A stretch of DNA of 8,755 nt from Dehalococcoidales bacterium (GTDB taxonomy: Bacteria; Chloroflexota; Dehalococcoidia; Dehalococcoidales; UBA3254): contig JAQULX010000090.1 in assembly GCA_028718465.1 (NCBI GenBank), positions 1 to 8,755 on the forward strand, written 5' to 3'. Below, one piece after another: positions 1-6,599 of the stretch (within the stretch, counting starts at the first letter, position 1; every line of letters starts with the position of its first letter). Both the position numbers and the translations under genes were made by a program. Below the pieces are notes generated by a model. That model had not been told where the DNA came from. It ran no database searches and was given only the letters and a program-made list of their open reading frames with translations.

Positions 1-2
1 CA

Positions 3-554
3 TCTTGCGGGGCTACCCATATATATATTCAAGCTGCATTATATGTCGCTAAGGAATATAACATTAATCCAAACCAGATAGAGGAAATCATACTTACCTG
101 AGGAGAAGATGGAGCTCAGCATAGCCTGTTTCCTGAAGCTGCCGAGCCAGTCACGAGTATAGGTGCAAAATTTTCCATTCCTTTTGTGGTAGCAGTAGCC
201 ATCGTAAAACGTAAAGTAGCTATTAGTCATTTTCTTATTGAAAATTTGCATGATCCCGATGTAATTAGAGTGGCCAAGAAGATCAGATTTAAGGTTGATT
301 CAACTATTGGCTCCTTTATTCCCGTTGAAATCGAAATAAGAACAACCAAGCAAAATTATTATTTCAAGGTGGACAGCAATAACGTTCATACCAATTCGAA
401 TCTAAGCATTGAGCAATTAATATCCAAATTTAGGGATTGTGCTAGTTATTCAAAAAAACAATTACCCGCAACGAAACTTGACGATCTGATTGATAGCCTA
501 CTTCATCTTGAAAAAGTAAATGATATGCGAGAAATAACAGACATTTTAGTTTAA
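3..554 (+). pseudogene. MmgE/PrpD family protein, C-terminal part, interrupted by in-frame TGA
   Basis: The reading frame runs from the window edge to a TAA at 552-554 with one stop, TGA at 99-101. Residues before the stop (SCGATHIYIQAALYVAKEYN, then NPNQIEEIIL) and after it (GAKFSIPFVVAVAI, then ENLHDPDVIRVAKKI) line up with the C-terminal half of the intact MmgE/PrpD protein at 6600-7973, which has KPYCCCAGQH, KKYNLNPEEIVEVII, SAQFSARFGLAL and NIRDPQILNLVRKM in the same order. The homology continues across the stop in one frame, so this is one gene with a nonsense codon. The TGA aligns with an Arg codon (CGG) of the intact copy, so a CGA-to-TGA change would explain it. The family includes 2-methylcitrate dehydratase and cis-aconitate decarboxylase. 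The 5' part lies outside the window. A 122-residue product from GTG 186 is possible but would lack the catalytic half. Selenocysteine or a sequencing error are less likely alternatives. Confidence 0.8.
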
Positions 555-728
555 GCCCTGGATTATATTTTAAGGTGCACACCGTTGCGTGGACAAGAAT
601 TACTCTTGGTTAAGATGGGGTTGAGTATGGGCCAGTTTATCTATCTTGGCTCTTACCTCGGGGAGAAAACCTGGTTTATGGAAAGTATCCTTTAAAATCT
701 TCTGGCTTTATTCTTATCATATCCTATA

Positions 729-740
729 TATACATGTATA
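729..740. repeat. 12-bp perfect palindrome TATACATGTATA
   Basis: TATACATGTATA equals its own reverse complement over all 12 bases; the flanking bases break the symmetry. A partial echo, TTACATG, follows at about 753-759. It could be an operator half-site pair for a dimeric regulator, but in AT-rich DNA it may equally be chance. Confidence 0.35.
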
Positions 741-871
741 ACAGCCAGTTAATTACATGTCTGCAAGGGATAATATCGTATATATCTTATTAGATCAACA
801 GCTATGTCAGACTAGTTGGCAAAGTTACTTGATACAATTTCTAATATAGGGGAGTATTACATAGATATGAA

Positions 872-947
872 GCAGATAGCCAGTCTGCGATCCCCAGCAG
901 CGGAAAGGAGATGGGGAATAAACCGCTGATCAGTGATACGGGGTTTA
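872..947 (+). ncRNA. Candidate structured leader RNA: three consecutive hairpins
   Basis: Three stems follow one another with almost no linker. Stem A is GCAGA (872-876) with TCTGC (884-888). Stem B is TCCCCA (891-896) with TGGGGA (912-917). Stem C is TAAACC (919-924) with GGTTTA (942-947). The loop of B carries CAGCGG (898-903), complementary to CCGCTG (923-928) at the base and loop of C, which allows a kissing or pseudoknot contact. The loop of B also carries a purine tract, AAAGGAGA (904-911). The block ends 92 bases before the GTG of the small membrane protein gene and could be the 5' leader of the small-protein/GRE transcript. I do not recognise it as a known riboswitch. Stems were found by eye, without energy calculation. 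Confidence 0.35.
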
Positions 948-1025
948 TGAACTGTTTAGTGACAGAACTTCTATATTCACCCACCTATATTAAGCATAAC
1001 TAACAGACAAATTCGATAAAAACAC

Positions 1026-1034
1026 AAGGAGAGG
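1026..1034 (+). promoter_or_regulatory. Ribosome binding site for the small membrane protein
   Basis: AAGGAGAGG lies with its AGGAG core (1027-1031) eight bases before GTG 1040. This supports the GTG over the in-frame ATG at 1061 and argues that this short gene is translated. Confidence 0.7.
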
Positions 1035-1039
1035 ATATA

Positions 1040-1243
1040 GTGAATAAGAAACATTCGATTATGGTTGTGGGTATTATACTGATTGTCATTATTGCCTCTC
1101 TTTCTATTATAATCGGATGCTCTATGCCTGAACCTGTAGTAAAGTCTTTAGGCCCGTCTATGGTCGGCTTAATTGCTCTGATAGCCATACTTATAGCTTT
1201 TCCGCAAATCCCCATGATAATACCTGACATGATGGCAAGATGA
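1040..1243 (+). CDS. Small hydrophobic membrane protein (67 aa), GRE-associated
   Basis: This is a 67-residue protein starting at GTG 1040 behind a strong Shine-Dalgarno site. I do not recognise the family. It has a short basic N-terminus (NKKH), a first hydrophobic segment at about residues 7-27 ending IIIGC, a short loop (SMPEPVVKSLGPS) and a second hydrophobic segment at about 41-60, then DMMAR. Two membrane helices in a hairpin is the simplest reading. Alternatively segment 1 is a signal sequence with an atypical lipobox (IIGC, Cys27), which would give a lipoprotein. The stop is followed 39 bases later by the GRE start on the same strand with no terminator between, so cotranscription is likely. 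It might be a membrane anchor, a small transport component or a regulator; nothing in the sequence decides this. The good ribosome site and the bimodal hydrophobicity make it a likely real gene. Confidence 0.65.
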   Translation: MNKKHSIMVVGIILIVIIASLSIIIGCSMPEPVVKSLGPSMVGLIALIAILIAFPQIPMIIPDMMAR

Positions 1244-1272
1244 AAATGATTGAATCTGCAATAATGAATATT

Positions 1273-1280
1273 GGAGGTGG
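1273..1280 (+). promoter_or_regulatory. Ribosome binding site that fixes the GRE start at ATG 1283
   Basis: GGAGGTGG, with core GGAGG at 1273-1277, sits five bases before ATG 1283. The longer in-frame start at TTG 1271 would lie upstream of and inside this site, so the ATG is the proper start and the product is 820 residues. Confidence 0.85.
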
Positions 1281-1282
1281 TT

Positions 1283-3745
1283 ATGGCAATTTCAATTGAA
1301 ACAATGAAAGGAATTAACAGTACTATAGTATTCACTGACCGGGTTAAGAAACGACATCTGGAGTGTGAAGGGGCTCCGCTGTGGATTTCCGGGCGCCGGG
1401 GTCGCTCTTTCACGGAATCCTGGAAGACCAGCGAGGCTGAACCGCTTAATGTCAGATGGGCTCTGGCAATCGCTCGCGTTCTGGATGAATCGTCGATTGT
1501 TATTCGCGACGGTGAGCTGATCGTGGGTTCGGAAACCAAATACGTCCGGGGCGCCGAGGTTGTTCCGGAACAGAATCCCCATGACATTTTAAAATCCCTG
1601 GAACAGAAACAGGTTAGAACGATGAGTGAAGTGATGTCGGCTTCGATTGAACCGGAAGAGGAAGTCGCCATGCGAGAAGCTGCCCAGTACTGGATGGGCA
1701 AATCGATCCGCGACCGCGTCGAAACTTCCCGGATGCGGCAGAACGGGAAACAATATTTAGATCTGATCGATAATGGGGTCAGGGTCATGACTGACAGCGT
1801 CGGGGCCGTCGGGAAAAACCAGGGCAACTTTAACCCCCGTATCATTCGGGAAGGCCTCCAACCGACTATCGATAGAGCTAAGCAGGAAAAAGCCAAAGTA
1901 ATGCAATCATGGTGTACTTTCCCCCGGGACTCTTTTGCGCGATATCACAAGATCGCCGTTTTGGACTCTATTATCATCGTTTGCGAGGCAATTATCCGGT
2001 TTGCCAGAAGGCATGCCGAACTGGCTCGCCAGATGGCTGAGACAGAAAAAGATCAGGTTAGAAAGCAGGAACTACTGGAAATTGCCGAGCGCTGCGAGTG
2101 GGTGCCGGCCAATCCCGCTCGTACCTTTGCCGAAGCGCTGCAAAGCTTCTGGTTCTGCTCCCTGGGCCAGAAAAAAGAATCCCCCTTCCCCTCCGGCTCT
2201 TGCCCGGGCCGCATGGATGAATGGTTATATCCCCTCTTCAAGAAGGATATCGAATCCGGCAAACTGAATTATCAACAGGCTGCCGAGACCCTGGGCTGCA
2301 TGTGGGTCAAGTTCAATGAAGCTCAATCTTTCCACGGCTTCTATTTTGCCAAGGAAGCTGCTGGCTCTCTATTGCAGCAGATTACCATTGGCGGTACGGA
2401 TAAGGACGGCAAGGATGCCACCAATGATGTGTCTTATCTGATACTGGAAGTCTCCCGTCAGATGGCGATACCCCAGCCCGGTCTTTATGTTCGCTGGCAT
2501 AATACGATTGACCATAATTTCATGATTAAAGCCGTGGAGACCAACCGGGATACCGGAGGCGGCGTGCCGGCTTTCATCAATGACCAGGCAGGAACCCGTA
2601 ACTTCCTGGGTTTGGGCGTTCCTTTGGAGGATGCCGGTGAATGGACCGCAGCCGGCTGTTTATCCTATTGTCTCTCCAAGGTCAATACCGTGGTACGCAT
2701 GCCTTTGTATATCAATATACCCAAGGTATTCGAGATTGCTTTGAATAACGGGTACGATCCCCGGACCGGTATCAAAGCCGGTCGTCAGACTGGAGAAGCT
2801 GTCAAGTTCACTTCGATAGACCAGTTGGAGAATGCATTTTGGGAGCAGTTCAGCTACTTTATCGACAAGGGACTGAATGATCTTTACATTGGCTTCCTGG
2901 CCAAGGGAGACTTTCTCTGTGCCCCGGTCAGCACTGCTTATCTCGAGGACAGCATCAAGACCGGCAAGGATGCTATGGAGGAAGGCGGGCGCTATCCCCA
3001 GTTGAACCTCTGTATCGGTCAGCGGGGATTTGTGGATGTGGCTAATTCCCTGGCAGCCATAAGGAAGGTAGTCTTTGAGGACAAAAAGGTTACCATGTCC
3101 AGGTTGTTGGAGGCTCTGAAAGCGGACTGGGTGGGTTATGATGATGTTCTCAAACTTTGCATGCAGGCTCCCAAATACGGCAATGATGATGACTATGTCG
3201 ATGAGATTCATGACCGTCTTTCCCTGAAGTCCGGCGAAATTATCGCCGCCAAAAAAGATCCGGTTAACGGACTTACCTGGAAGGTAGCCAGACCGGCGCT
3301 AACCGGACACTATTACCTGGGTGAAGTGGTAGGAGCCTTACCCAACGGCCGCCAGGCCGGGACCCCGTTATATGATGCAGCCTTATCACCCGGAGCCGGA
3401 ACAGATGTCAACGGGCCGACTTCAGCCATAAAATCCGCCACCAAGGTGAACCATTTTAAACCGGATATGGACAGCCTGGTTATGAACATGAAGTTTAGCT
3501 CTACGATATTAAAAGACCGTTCCTCCATCGAGCAATTTATTTCTATGATGAGAACGTTCTTTAACCGGGGCGGCTGGCATATCCAGTTTAATATCCTGAA
3601 TAAAGATGACCTGATCCAGGCCAAGGCCCATCCTGAACAATGGAAGCATCTGATTGTAAGAGTTGCCGGTTATAGCGCTTACTTCGTCGAGTTACCGCCT
3701 GCCATTCAGGATGAAATTATAGCTCGTACCGAACATAGCCTGTAA
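1283..3745 (+). CDS. Glycyl radical enzyme (pyruvate formate-lyase-like), subclass unassigned
   Basis: An 820-residue cytoplasmic protein of the pyruvate formate-lyase/glycerol dehydratase superfamily. The long PFL-like domain covers roughly residues 10-680. N-terminal family hallmarks are visible (TESWKTSE, then DGELIVGSETKYVRGA and PE), as is GGGVPAFIND. The C-terminal glycine radical domain ends in VRVAGYSAYFVELP, with Gly796 the expected radical site, 25 residues from the end. The thiyl cysteine is Cys459 in AAGCLSYC. Glycerol and propanediol dehydratases, choline TMA-lyase and hydroxyphenylacetate decarboxylase carry Glu two residues after this cysteine (GCVEP-like); here the residue is Ser461, and another cysteine (Cys463) follows. 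Fumarate-adding enzymes also lack that Glu and have a similar length, and the stretch PKVFEIALNNGYD followed by a TG motif is compatible with them, but I cannot assign a substrate. A radical SAM activase is required and is not in this window. The partner small membrane gene lies just upstream. Confidence 0.93.
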   Translation: MAISIETMKGINSTIVFTDRVKKRHLECEGAPLWISGRRGRSFTESWKTSEAEPLNVRWALAIARVLDESSIVIRDGELIVGSETKYVRGAEVVPEQNPHDILKSLEQKQVRTMSEVMSASIEPEEEVAMREAAQYWMGKSIRDRVETSRMRQNGKQYLDLIDNGVRVMTDSVGAVGKNQGNFNPRIIREGLQPTIDRAKQEKAKVMQSWCTFPRDSFARYHKIAVLDSIIIVCEAIIRFARRHAELARQMAETEKDQVRKQELLEIAERCEWVPANPARTFAEALQSFWFCSLGQKKESPFPSGSCPGRMDEWLYPLFKKDIESGKLNYQQAAETLGCMWVKFNEAQSFHGFYFAKEAAGSLLQQITIGGTDKDGKDATNDVSYLILEVSRQMAIPQPGLYVRWHNTIDHNFMIKAVETNRDTGGGVPAFINDQAGTRNFLGLGVPLEDAGEWTAAGCLSYCLSKVNTVVRMPLYINIPKVFEIALNNGYDPRTGIKAGRQTGEAVKFTSIDQLENAFWEQFSYFIDKGLNDLYIGFLAKGDFLCAPVSTAYLEDSIKTGKDAMEEGGRYPQLNLCIGQRGFVDVANSLAAIRKVVFEDKKVTMSRLLEALKADWVGYDDVLKLCMQAPKYGNDDDYVDEIHDRLSLKSGEIIAAKKDPVNGLTWKVARPALTGHYYLGEVVGALPNGRQAGTPLYDAALSPGAGTDVNGPTSAIKSATKVNHFKPDMDSLVMNMKFSSTILKDRSSIEQFISMMRTFFNRGGWHIQFNILNKDDLIQAKAHPEQWKHLIVRVAGYSAYFVELPPAIQDEIIARTEHSL

Positions 3746-3768
3746 CCTTGAATTAAGCAAAAAGTTTT

Positions 3769-3785
3769 ACCTGGCGTCTCCGGGT
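3769..3785 (+). repeat. Small hairpin just after the GRE gene
   Basis: ACCTGG (3769-3774) can pair with CCGGGT (3780-3785), with one G-U pair, around a five-base loop. It lies 23 bases after the GRE stop. No T-tract follows, so it is not a standard intrinsic terminator, but it may protect or end the transcript. Confidence 0.35.
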
Positions 3786-3808
3786 CGACCGGTAATTCTG
3801 TTCGATTT

Positions 3809-3900
3809 AGCCGGCGGTTCAGGGATAAAGAAGCATCTTGGCTTGCACCTCTGGTTAAGATGCTGCGGAAGACTTCCCTTTACTGCCGGCTGGTCTGAAC
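3809..3900. repeat. Nested and interleaved inverted repeats between the two transcription units
   Basis: The core is a perfect 8-bp stem, AGCATCTT (3832-3839) with AAGATGCT (3857-3864), extendable inward by three pairs using G-U. It is enclosed by AGCCGGC (3809-3815) and its complement GCCGGCT (3885-3891). Next to these arms lie GTTCAG (3817-3822) and CTGAAC (3895-3900), also complementary, but in an order that interleaves rather than nests, so the two outer pairings compete or form a pseudoknot. The odd palindrome GGAAGACTTCC (3867-3877) lies inside. No T-run follows. It could be an operator region for the promoter starting at 3923, or a structured 3' end of the GRE transcript. Confidence 0.5.
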
Positions 3901-3922
3901 AGTTTTTCGGCCGACCTTACTC

Positions 3923-3951
3923 TTGACAATGGAGGGGGATGCTTTTAAGAT
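3923..3951 (+). promoter_or_regulatory. Sigma-A type promoter for the molybdopterin enzyme operon
   Basis: A perfect -35 hexamer TTGACA (3923-3928) is followed after exactly 17 bases by TAAGAT (3946-3951), which matches four of six positions of TATAAT. Transcription would start near 3958, giving a leader of about 30 bases before ATG 3989. The hexamer coincides with the TTG of the longest possible reading frame, which argues against that start. Confidence 0.6.
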
Positions 3952-3976
3952 TTTCATTATATTGTATAGTTCTTTT

Positions 3977-3982
3977 AGAAGG
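3977..3982 (+). promoter_or_regulatory. Ribosome binding site that fixes the start at ATG 3989
   Basis: AGAAGG ends six bases before ATG 3989. The upstream in-frame candidates TTG 3923 and ATG 3929 have no such site and would overlap the promoter. Confidence 0.65.
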
Positions 3983-3988
3983 TCTGGT

Positions 3989-6217
3989 ATGTCTGGAAAA
4001 TCCGGTAAGTGGACATGGGAAGAAGATGGCGCAAAGGTGGTCCGTAGCATTGCACGGACCGGTCCCGGGTGCCATGAGGGCTGCGGGGTCCTGCTGTATG
4101 TTAAAAACGGGAAACTCGTGAAGGTCGCCGGTGACCCGGAGGTCCAGTTCAACCAGGGCCGTTTATGTCCCCGGTGTCTGGCTCTTCCTCAACTAATCTA
4201 TCATCCTGACCGCCTGAAATACCCTTTAATAAGAGCAGGAGCCAGGGGAGAAGATAAGTGGAAACGGATTACCTGGGCAGAAGCTTATGAAACCGTAGCC
4301 CGGAATCTTATCGATATCCGAAAGCAGTATGGTGCGGAATCCGTCATTTTTTGCCGCGGCACAGGAAGAGATATCGACCACATTAACAGGCTGGCCGATA
4401 CATTCGGCAGTCCAAACGCTTCGAGCTTTCTATATGGAAACTGTTGCTTGAGTCCGCAAATTGCGGTTCAGGATACTGTTCTGGGAAACATCACTGTTCC
4501 CGATTGCTCCCAGTTTTTCCCGGATCGCTACCAGAATCCAAATTGGAAAGTACCCGAGTGTCTGATTATCTGGGGAAATAATCCGCTGGTTGCTAATTCC
4601 AATGGATTCCTGGGTCACTGGATAATTGAGTGCATGAAACGGGGGTCTGAATTAATTGTCATTGATCCCCGGAGGACCTGGTTAGCCACGCGTGCCAGGA
4701 TATGGCTGCAGATCAGACCGGGTACGGATGCGGCTTTAGCTTTAGGCATGTTGAATGTAATTATCAATGAAAGACTTTACGATGCGGAGTTTGTTCAAAA
4801 GTGGACTTACGGCTTCGATGAACTGAAGCAGCGGGTTCAGGAATACCCCCCGGATAAAGTGGCTGAAATCACCTGGATAGCTAAAGATAAAATAATAGAA
4901 GCCTCCAGGTTCTTCGCTAAAAGTAAACCTTCAGCCATAAAATGGGGTGTCGCCACGGAGATGAGCAAGGAGTGTGTTGCCACTGCTCATGCTCAGATAG
5001 CTTTGTGGTCCATTACTGGTAATCTGGATGTTCCCGGAGGGCACCTGGTTACCAATCATCCTTCTGAATCCGGTCAATCGAATATATGGTTCCGGAAAAC
5101 CTTGACTCAAGAGCAACAACAAAAGAGGATAGGCCGGGAAAACTATCCATTTCTCAGTCGTTTGGGAAGAGTTGCCACCGGCGCGGTAGCTGAGCAGATA
5201 TTGACCGGTACACCGTATCCGATAAAAGCTGCCTGGATTCAGGGGACAAATCCGATTGCCGGTAATGCTGCTGAGCCCAGGAAGGTTTATAAAGCCCTCC
5301 GGAAACTGGATTTCGTAGCTGTAGTTGATCTGTTTATGACTCCGACTGCGATGGGGTTAGCGGATATTGTATTGCCGGCAGCTACCTATGCCGAAAGAGA
5401 TGGTATAGGTATCCCCAGACCTCCCGTAATGAGGTCTTTTTTTGGTGCTACCAACAAGGCCATCGAACCTGTAGGAGAATGCAAGTCTGACCTGGAGATC
5501 GTCTTTGAAATAGGGAAGAGGATGAATCCGGAAGCCTGGCCGTGGAAAAATATTGATGAGGTCCTCGACGAAATGGCTAAACCTTTTGGTTTAACCTTTA
5601 ATGAGCTTAGAGAAAAGAGCGCTGTCTGTTCCGAATTTGAATACCGGAAATTCGAAAAGGGATTATTGCGTGCGGATAAGCAGGCAGGTTTTAATACTCC
5701 CACCGGCAAGGTGGAGTTATACTCCACTGAGTTTAAGAAATGCGGTCTGGACCCACTGCCCTATTTTGAAGAACCTCCGGAGAGCCCAATCAGTACTCCT
5801 GAAATCGCCCGGGATTATCCTTTTATTCTAACCACTGGCGCCAGGTCATGGGCTTATTTTTTGACTGAGCAGCGGCAGATTCCCCTGTTGCGTCAAATAA
5901 ATCCTGACCCGGTAACCGAACTGAATCCTGAAACTGCGCAGAAGCTGGGGATTAAGGATGGAGATTGGATAATTATCGAGAGTAAATACGGAAAATGTAA
6001 GCAAAAAGCCAAGCTCACTAATGGAATACATCCGGGTGTAATTGGCTCTCAGCAAGGATGGTGGTATCCGGAGAAGGCCGGTGCAGAGCCTGATTTATTT
6101 GGAGTGTGGGAATCTAATATCAATCTTTTACTGCCTGGCGGCTGGACCGGCAGATCGGGGCATGGTTATCCCTACAAGTGCCAGATGTGCCGGGTTTACA
6201 AAGCGGAGGATAATTAA
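3989..6217 (+). CDS. Molybdopterin (Mo/W) oxidoreductase, DMSO-reductase family, catalytic subunit
   Basis: A 742-residue bis-pterin enzyme. The N-terminal Fe-S domain has CHEGCG (Cys28, Cys32) and GRLCPRC (Cys60, Cys63). The first cysteine of the usual four-cysteine motif is missing: Thr24 or Gly25 occupies its place. The extra Cys63 replaces the common Gly after CPR or CPK. The probable metal ligand is Cys153 (or Cys152) in GNCCLSP, after GSPNASS. Pterin-binding signatures follow: IDPRRTW, then IRPGTDAALALGM, then QGTNPIAGN, then FMTPTAMGLADIVLPAATYA. The C-terminal beta-barrel domain starts near LTTGARS. The protein ends with a CQMC pair (Cys731, Cys734). No twin-arginine signal is visible, so it should be cytoplasmic. 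The family includes formate dehydrogenases, acetylene hydratase and pyrogallol transhydroxylase; the last two are not simple oxidoreductases, so a non-redox role is possible. The ferredoxin gene starts immediately after the stop. Confidence 0.92.
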   Translation: MSGKSGKWTWEEDGAKVVRSIARTGPGCHEGCGVLLYVKNGKLVKVAGDPEVQFNQGRLCPRCLALPQLIYHPDRLKYPLIRAGARGEDKWKRITWAEAYETVARNLIDIRKQYGAESVIFCRGTGRDIDHINRLADTFGSPNASSFLYGNCCLSPQIAVQDTVLGNITVPDCSQFFPDRYQNPNWKVPECLIIWGNNPLVANSNGFLGHWIIECMKRGSELIVIDPRRTWLATRARIWLQIRPGTDAALALGMLNVIINERLYDAEFVQKWTYGFDELKQRVQEYPPDKVAEITWIAKDKIIEASRFFAKSKPSAIKWGVATEMSKECVATAHAQIALWSITGNLDVPGGHLVTNHPSESGQSNIWFRKTLTQEQQQKRIGRENYPFLSRLGRVATGAVAEQILTGTPYPIKAAWIQGTNPIAGNAAEPRKVYKALRKLDFVAVVDLFMTPTAMGLADIVLPAATYAERDGIGIPRPPVMRSFFGATNKAIEPVGECKSDLEIVFEIGKRMNPEAWPWKNIDEVLDEMAKPFGLTFNELREKSAVCSEFEYRKFEKGLLRADKQAGFNTPTGKVELYSTEFKKCGLDPLPYFEEPPESPISTPEIARDYPFILTTGARSWAYFLTEQRQIPLLRQINPDPVTELNPETAQKLGIKDGDWIIIESKYGKCKQKAKLTNGIHPGVIGSQQGWWYPEKAGAEPDLFGVWESNINLLLPGGWTGRSGHGYPYKCQMCRVYKAEDN

Positions 6218-6544
6218 GTGCCAAGGTATGGATTGTTAATAGATTATGAATTTTGTGTCGGTTGCCATACCTGCGAACTATCTTGTAAGCAAGAACACAA
6301 TCGTCCTCCGGAAGAATGGGGTATCCGTATCAGTGAGATTGAGCCTGAAATAAGCGGGGGCAAATTATATTACATCCCCTTTCCCACTGATAAATGCAAT
6401 TTATGTGGTAAACGCGTCGCTAAAGGCCTTCAACCTGCTTGCGTGCAGAATTGTTGGGCGGGAGTAATGAAATTCGGGTTAATCGAACATCTCGCCGAAT
6501 ATATGAAAAACAAGCCCAGGACTGTGATGTGGGCTCCCCATTAA
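6218..6544 (+). CDS. Small 2[4Fe-4S] ferredoxin-like electron-transfer subunit
   Basis: A 108-residue protein that starts at GTG 6218, the base after the TAA of the Mo/W enzyme, with GGAGG at 6205-6209 eight bases upstream. It has eight cysteines in two groups: Cys13, 16, 19 and 23 (CVGCHTCELSC) and Cys60, 63, 75 and 79 (CNLCGKR, then ACVQNC). This is the pattern for two [4Fe-4S] clusters with exchanged fourth ligands. It resembles the iron-sulfur beta subunits of DMSO-reductase family enzymes, but those usually hold four clusters in about 180-270 residues, so this is a shortened version. There is no signal peptide or membrane segment, which matches a cytoplasmic complex with the upstream gene. 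The head-to-tail arrangement implies stoichiometric expression. Its electron acceptor is unknown, and no membrane or NAD-binding subunit follows. Confidence 0.9.
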   Translation: MPRYGLLIDYEFCVGCHTCELSCKQEHNRPPEEWGIRISEIEPEISGGKLYYIPFPTDKCNLCGKRVAKGLQPACVQNCWAGVMKFGLIEHLAEYMKNKPRTVMWAPH

Positions 6545-6599
6545 AGGTTGAATTTAAAGGTTTTTAAGAGTTAAATGGAATAGGAGGTTTATTTCTAAA

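Larger units (their letters stand above)
555..1039. other. AT-rich intergenic region without a convincing gene
   Basis: No open frame of credible length or recognisable product lies here on either strand. The stretch holds a perfect 12-bp palindrome (729-740), a block of three hairpins (872-947) and the ribosome binding site of the small gene at 1040. A 20-codon frame (867-929) overlaps the hairpin block but resembles nothing. I looked for a sigma-A promoter: TTGGCA (816-821) and TTGATA (829-834) are possible -35 boxes, but neither has a -10 hexamer at 16-18 bases. No Rho-independent terminator follows the pseudogene. Confidence 0.6.

Noticed and set aside
99..150. Selenocysteine insertion at TGA 99
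   Set aside because: The position aligns with Arg, not Cys, in the intact copy. The hairpin that can be drawn downstream (GCTC...GAGC around 114-146) is loose and lacks a recognisable SECIS apex.
816..860. Promoter for the small protein and GRE genes using TTGGCA or TTGATA
   Set aside because: No -10 hexamer at proper spacing; the nearest (TAATAT at 842, TATTAC at 855) are 20 bases away. A sigma-54 match was also tried and lacks the GC at the -12 element.
867..929. 20-codon frame starting at ATG 867, possible leader peptide
   Set aside because: It overlaps the hairpin block, has only a distant GGGGAG upstream, and has no run of a single amino acid that would suggest attenuation.
1000..1896. 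Long minus-strand open frame of 298 codons
   Set aside because: It lies opposite the small membrane gene and the start of the GRE gene, and its translation shows no domain logic. The plus-strand GRE is unmistakable.
6541..6562. Direct repeat TTAAAGGTT (6541-6549 and 6554-6562)
   Set aside because: It is a nine-base repeat in AT-rich spacer DNA, with no other copies seen and no element boundary.
6548..6576. Possible internal promoter TTGAAT-17-TTAAAT before the MmgE/PrpD gene
   Set aside because: Both boxes match only four of six positions, and the implied start would fall inside the ribosome binding site, leaving no leader.
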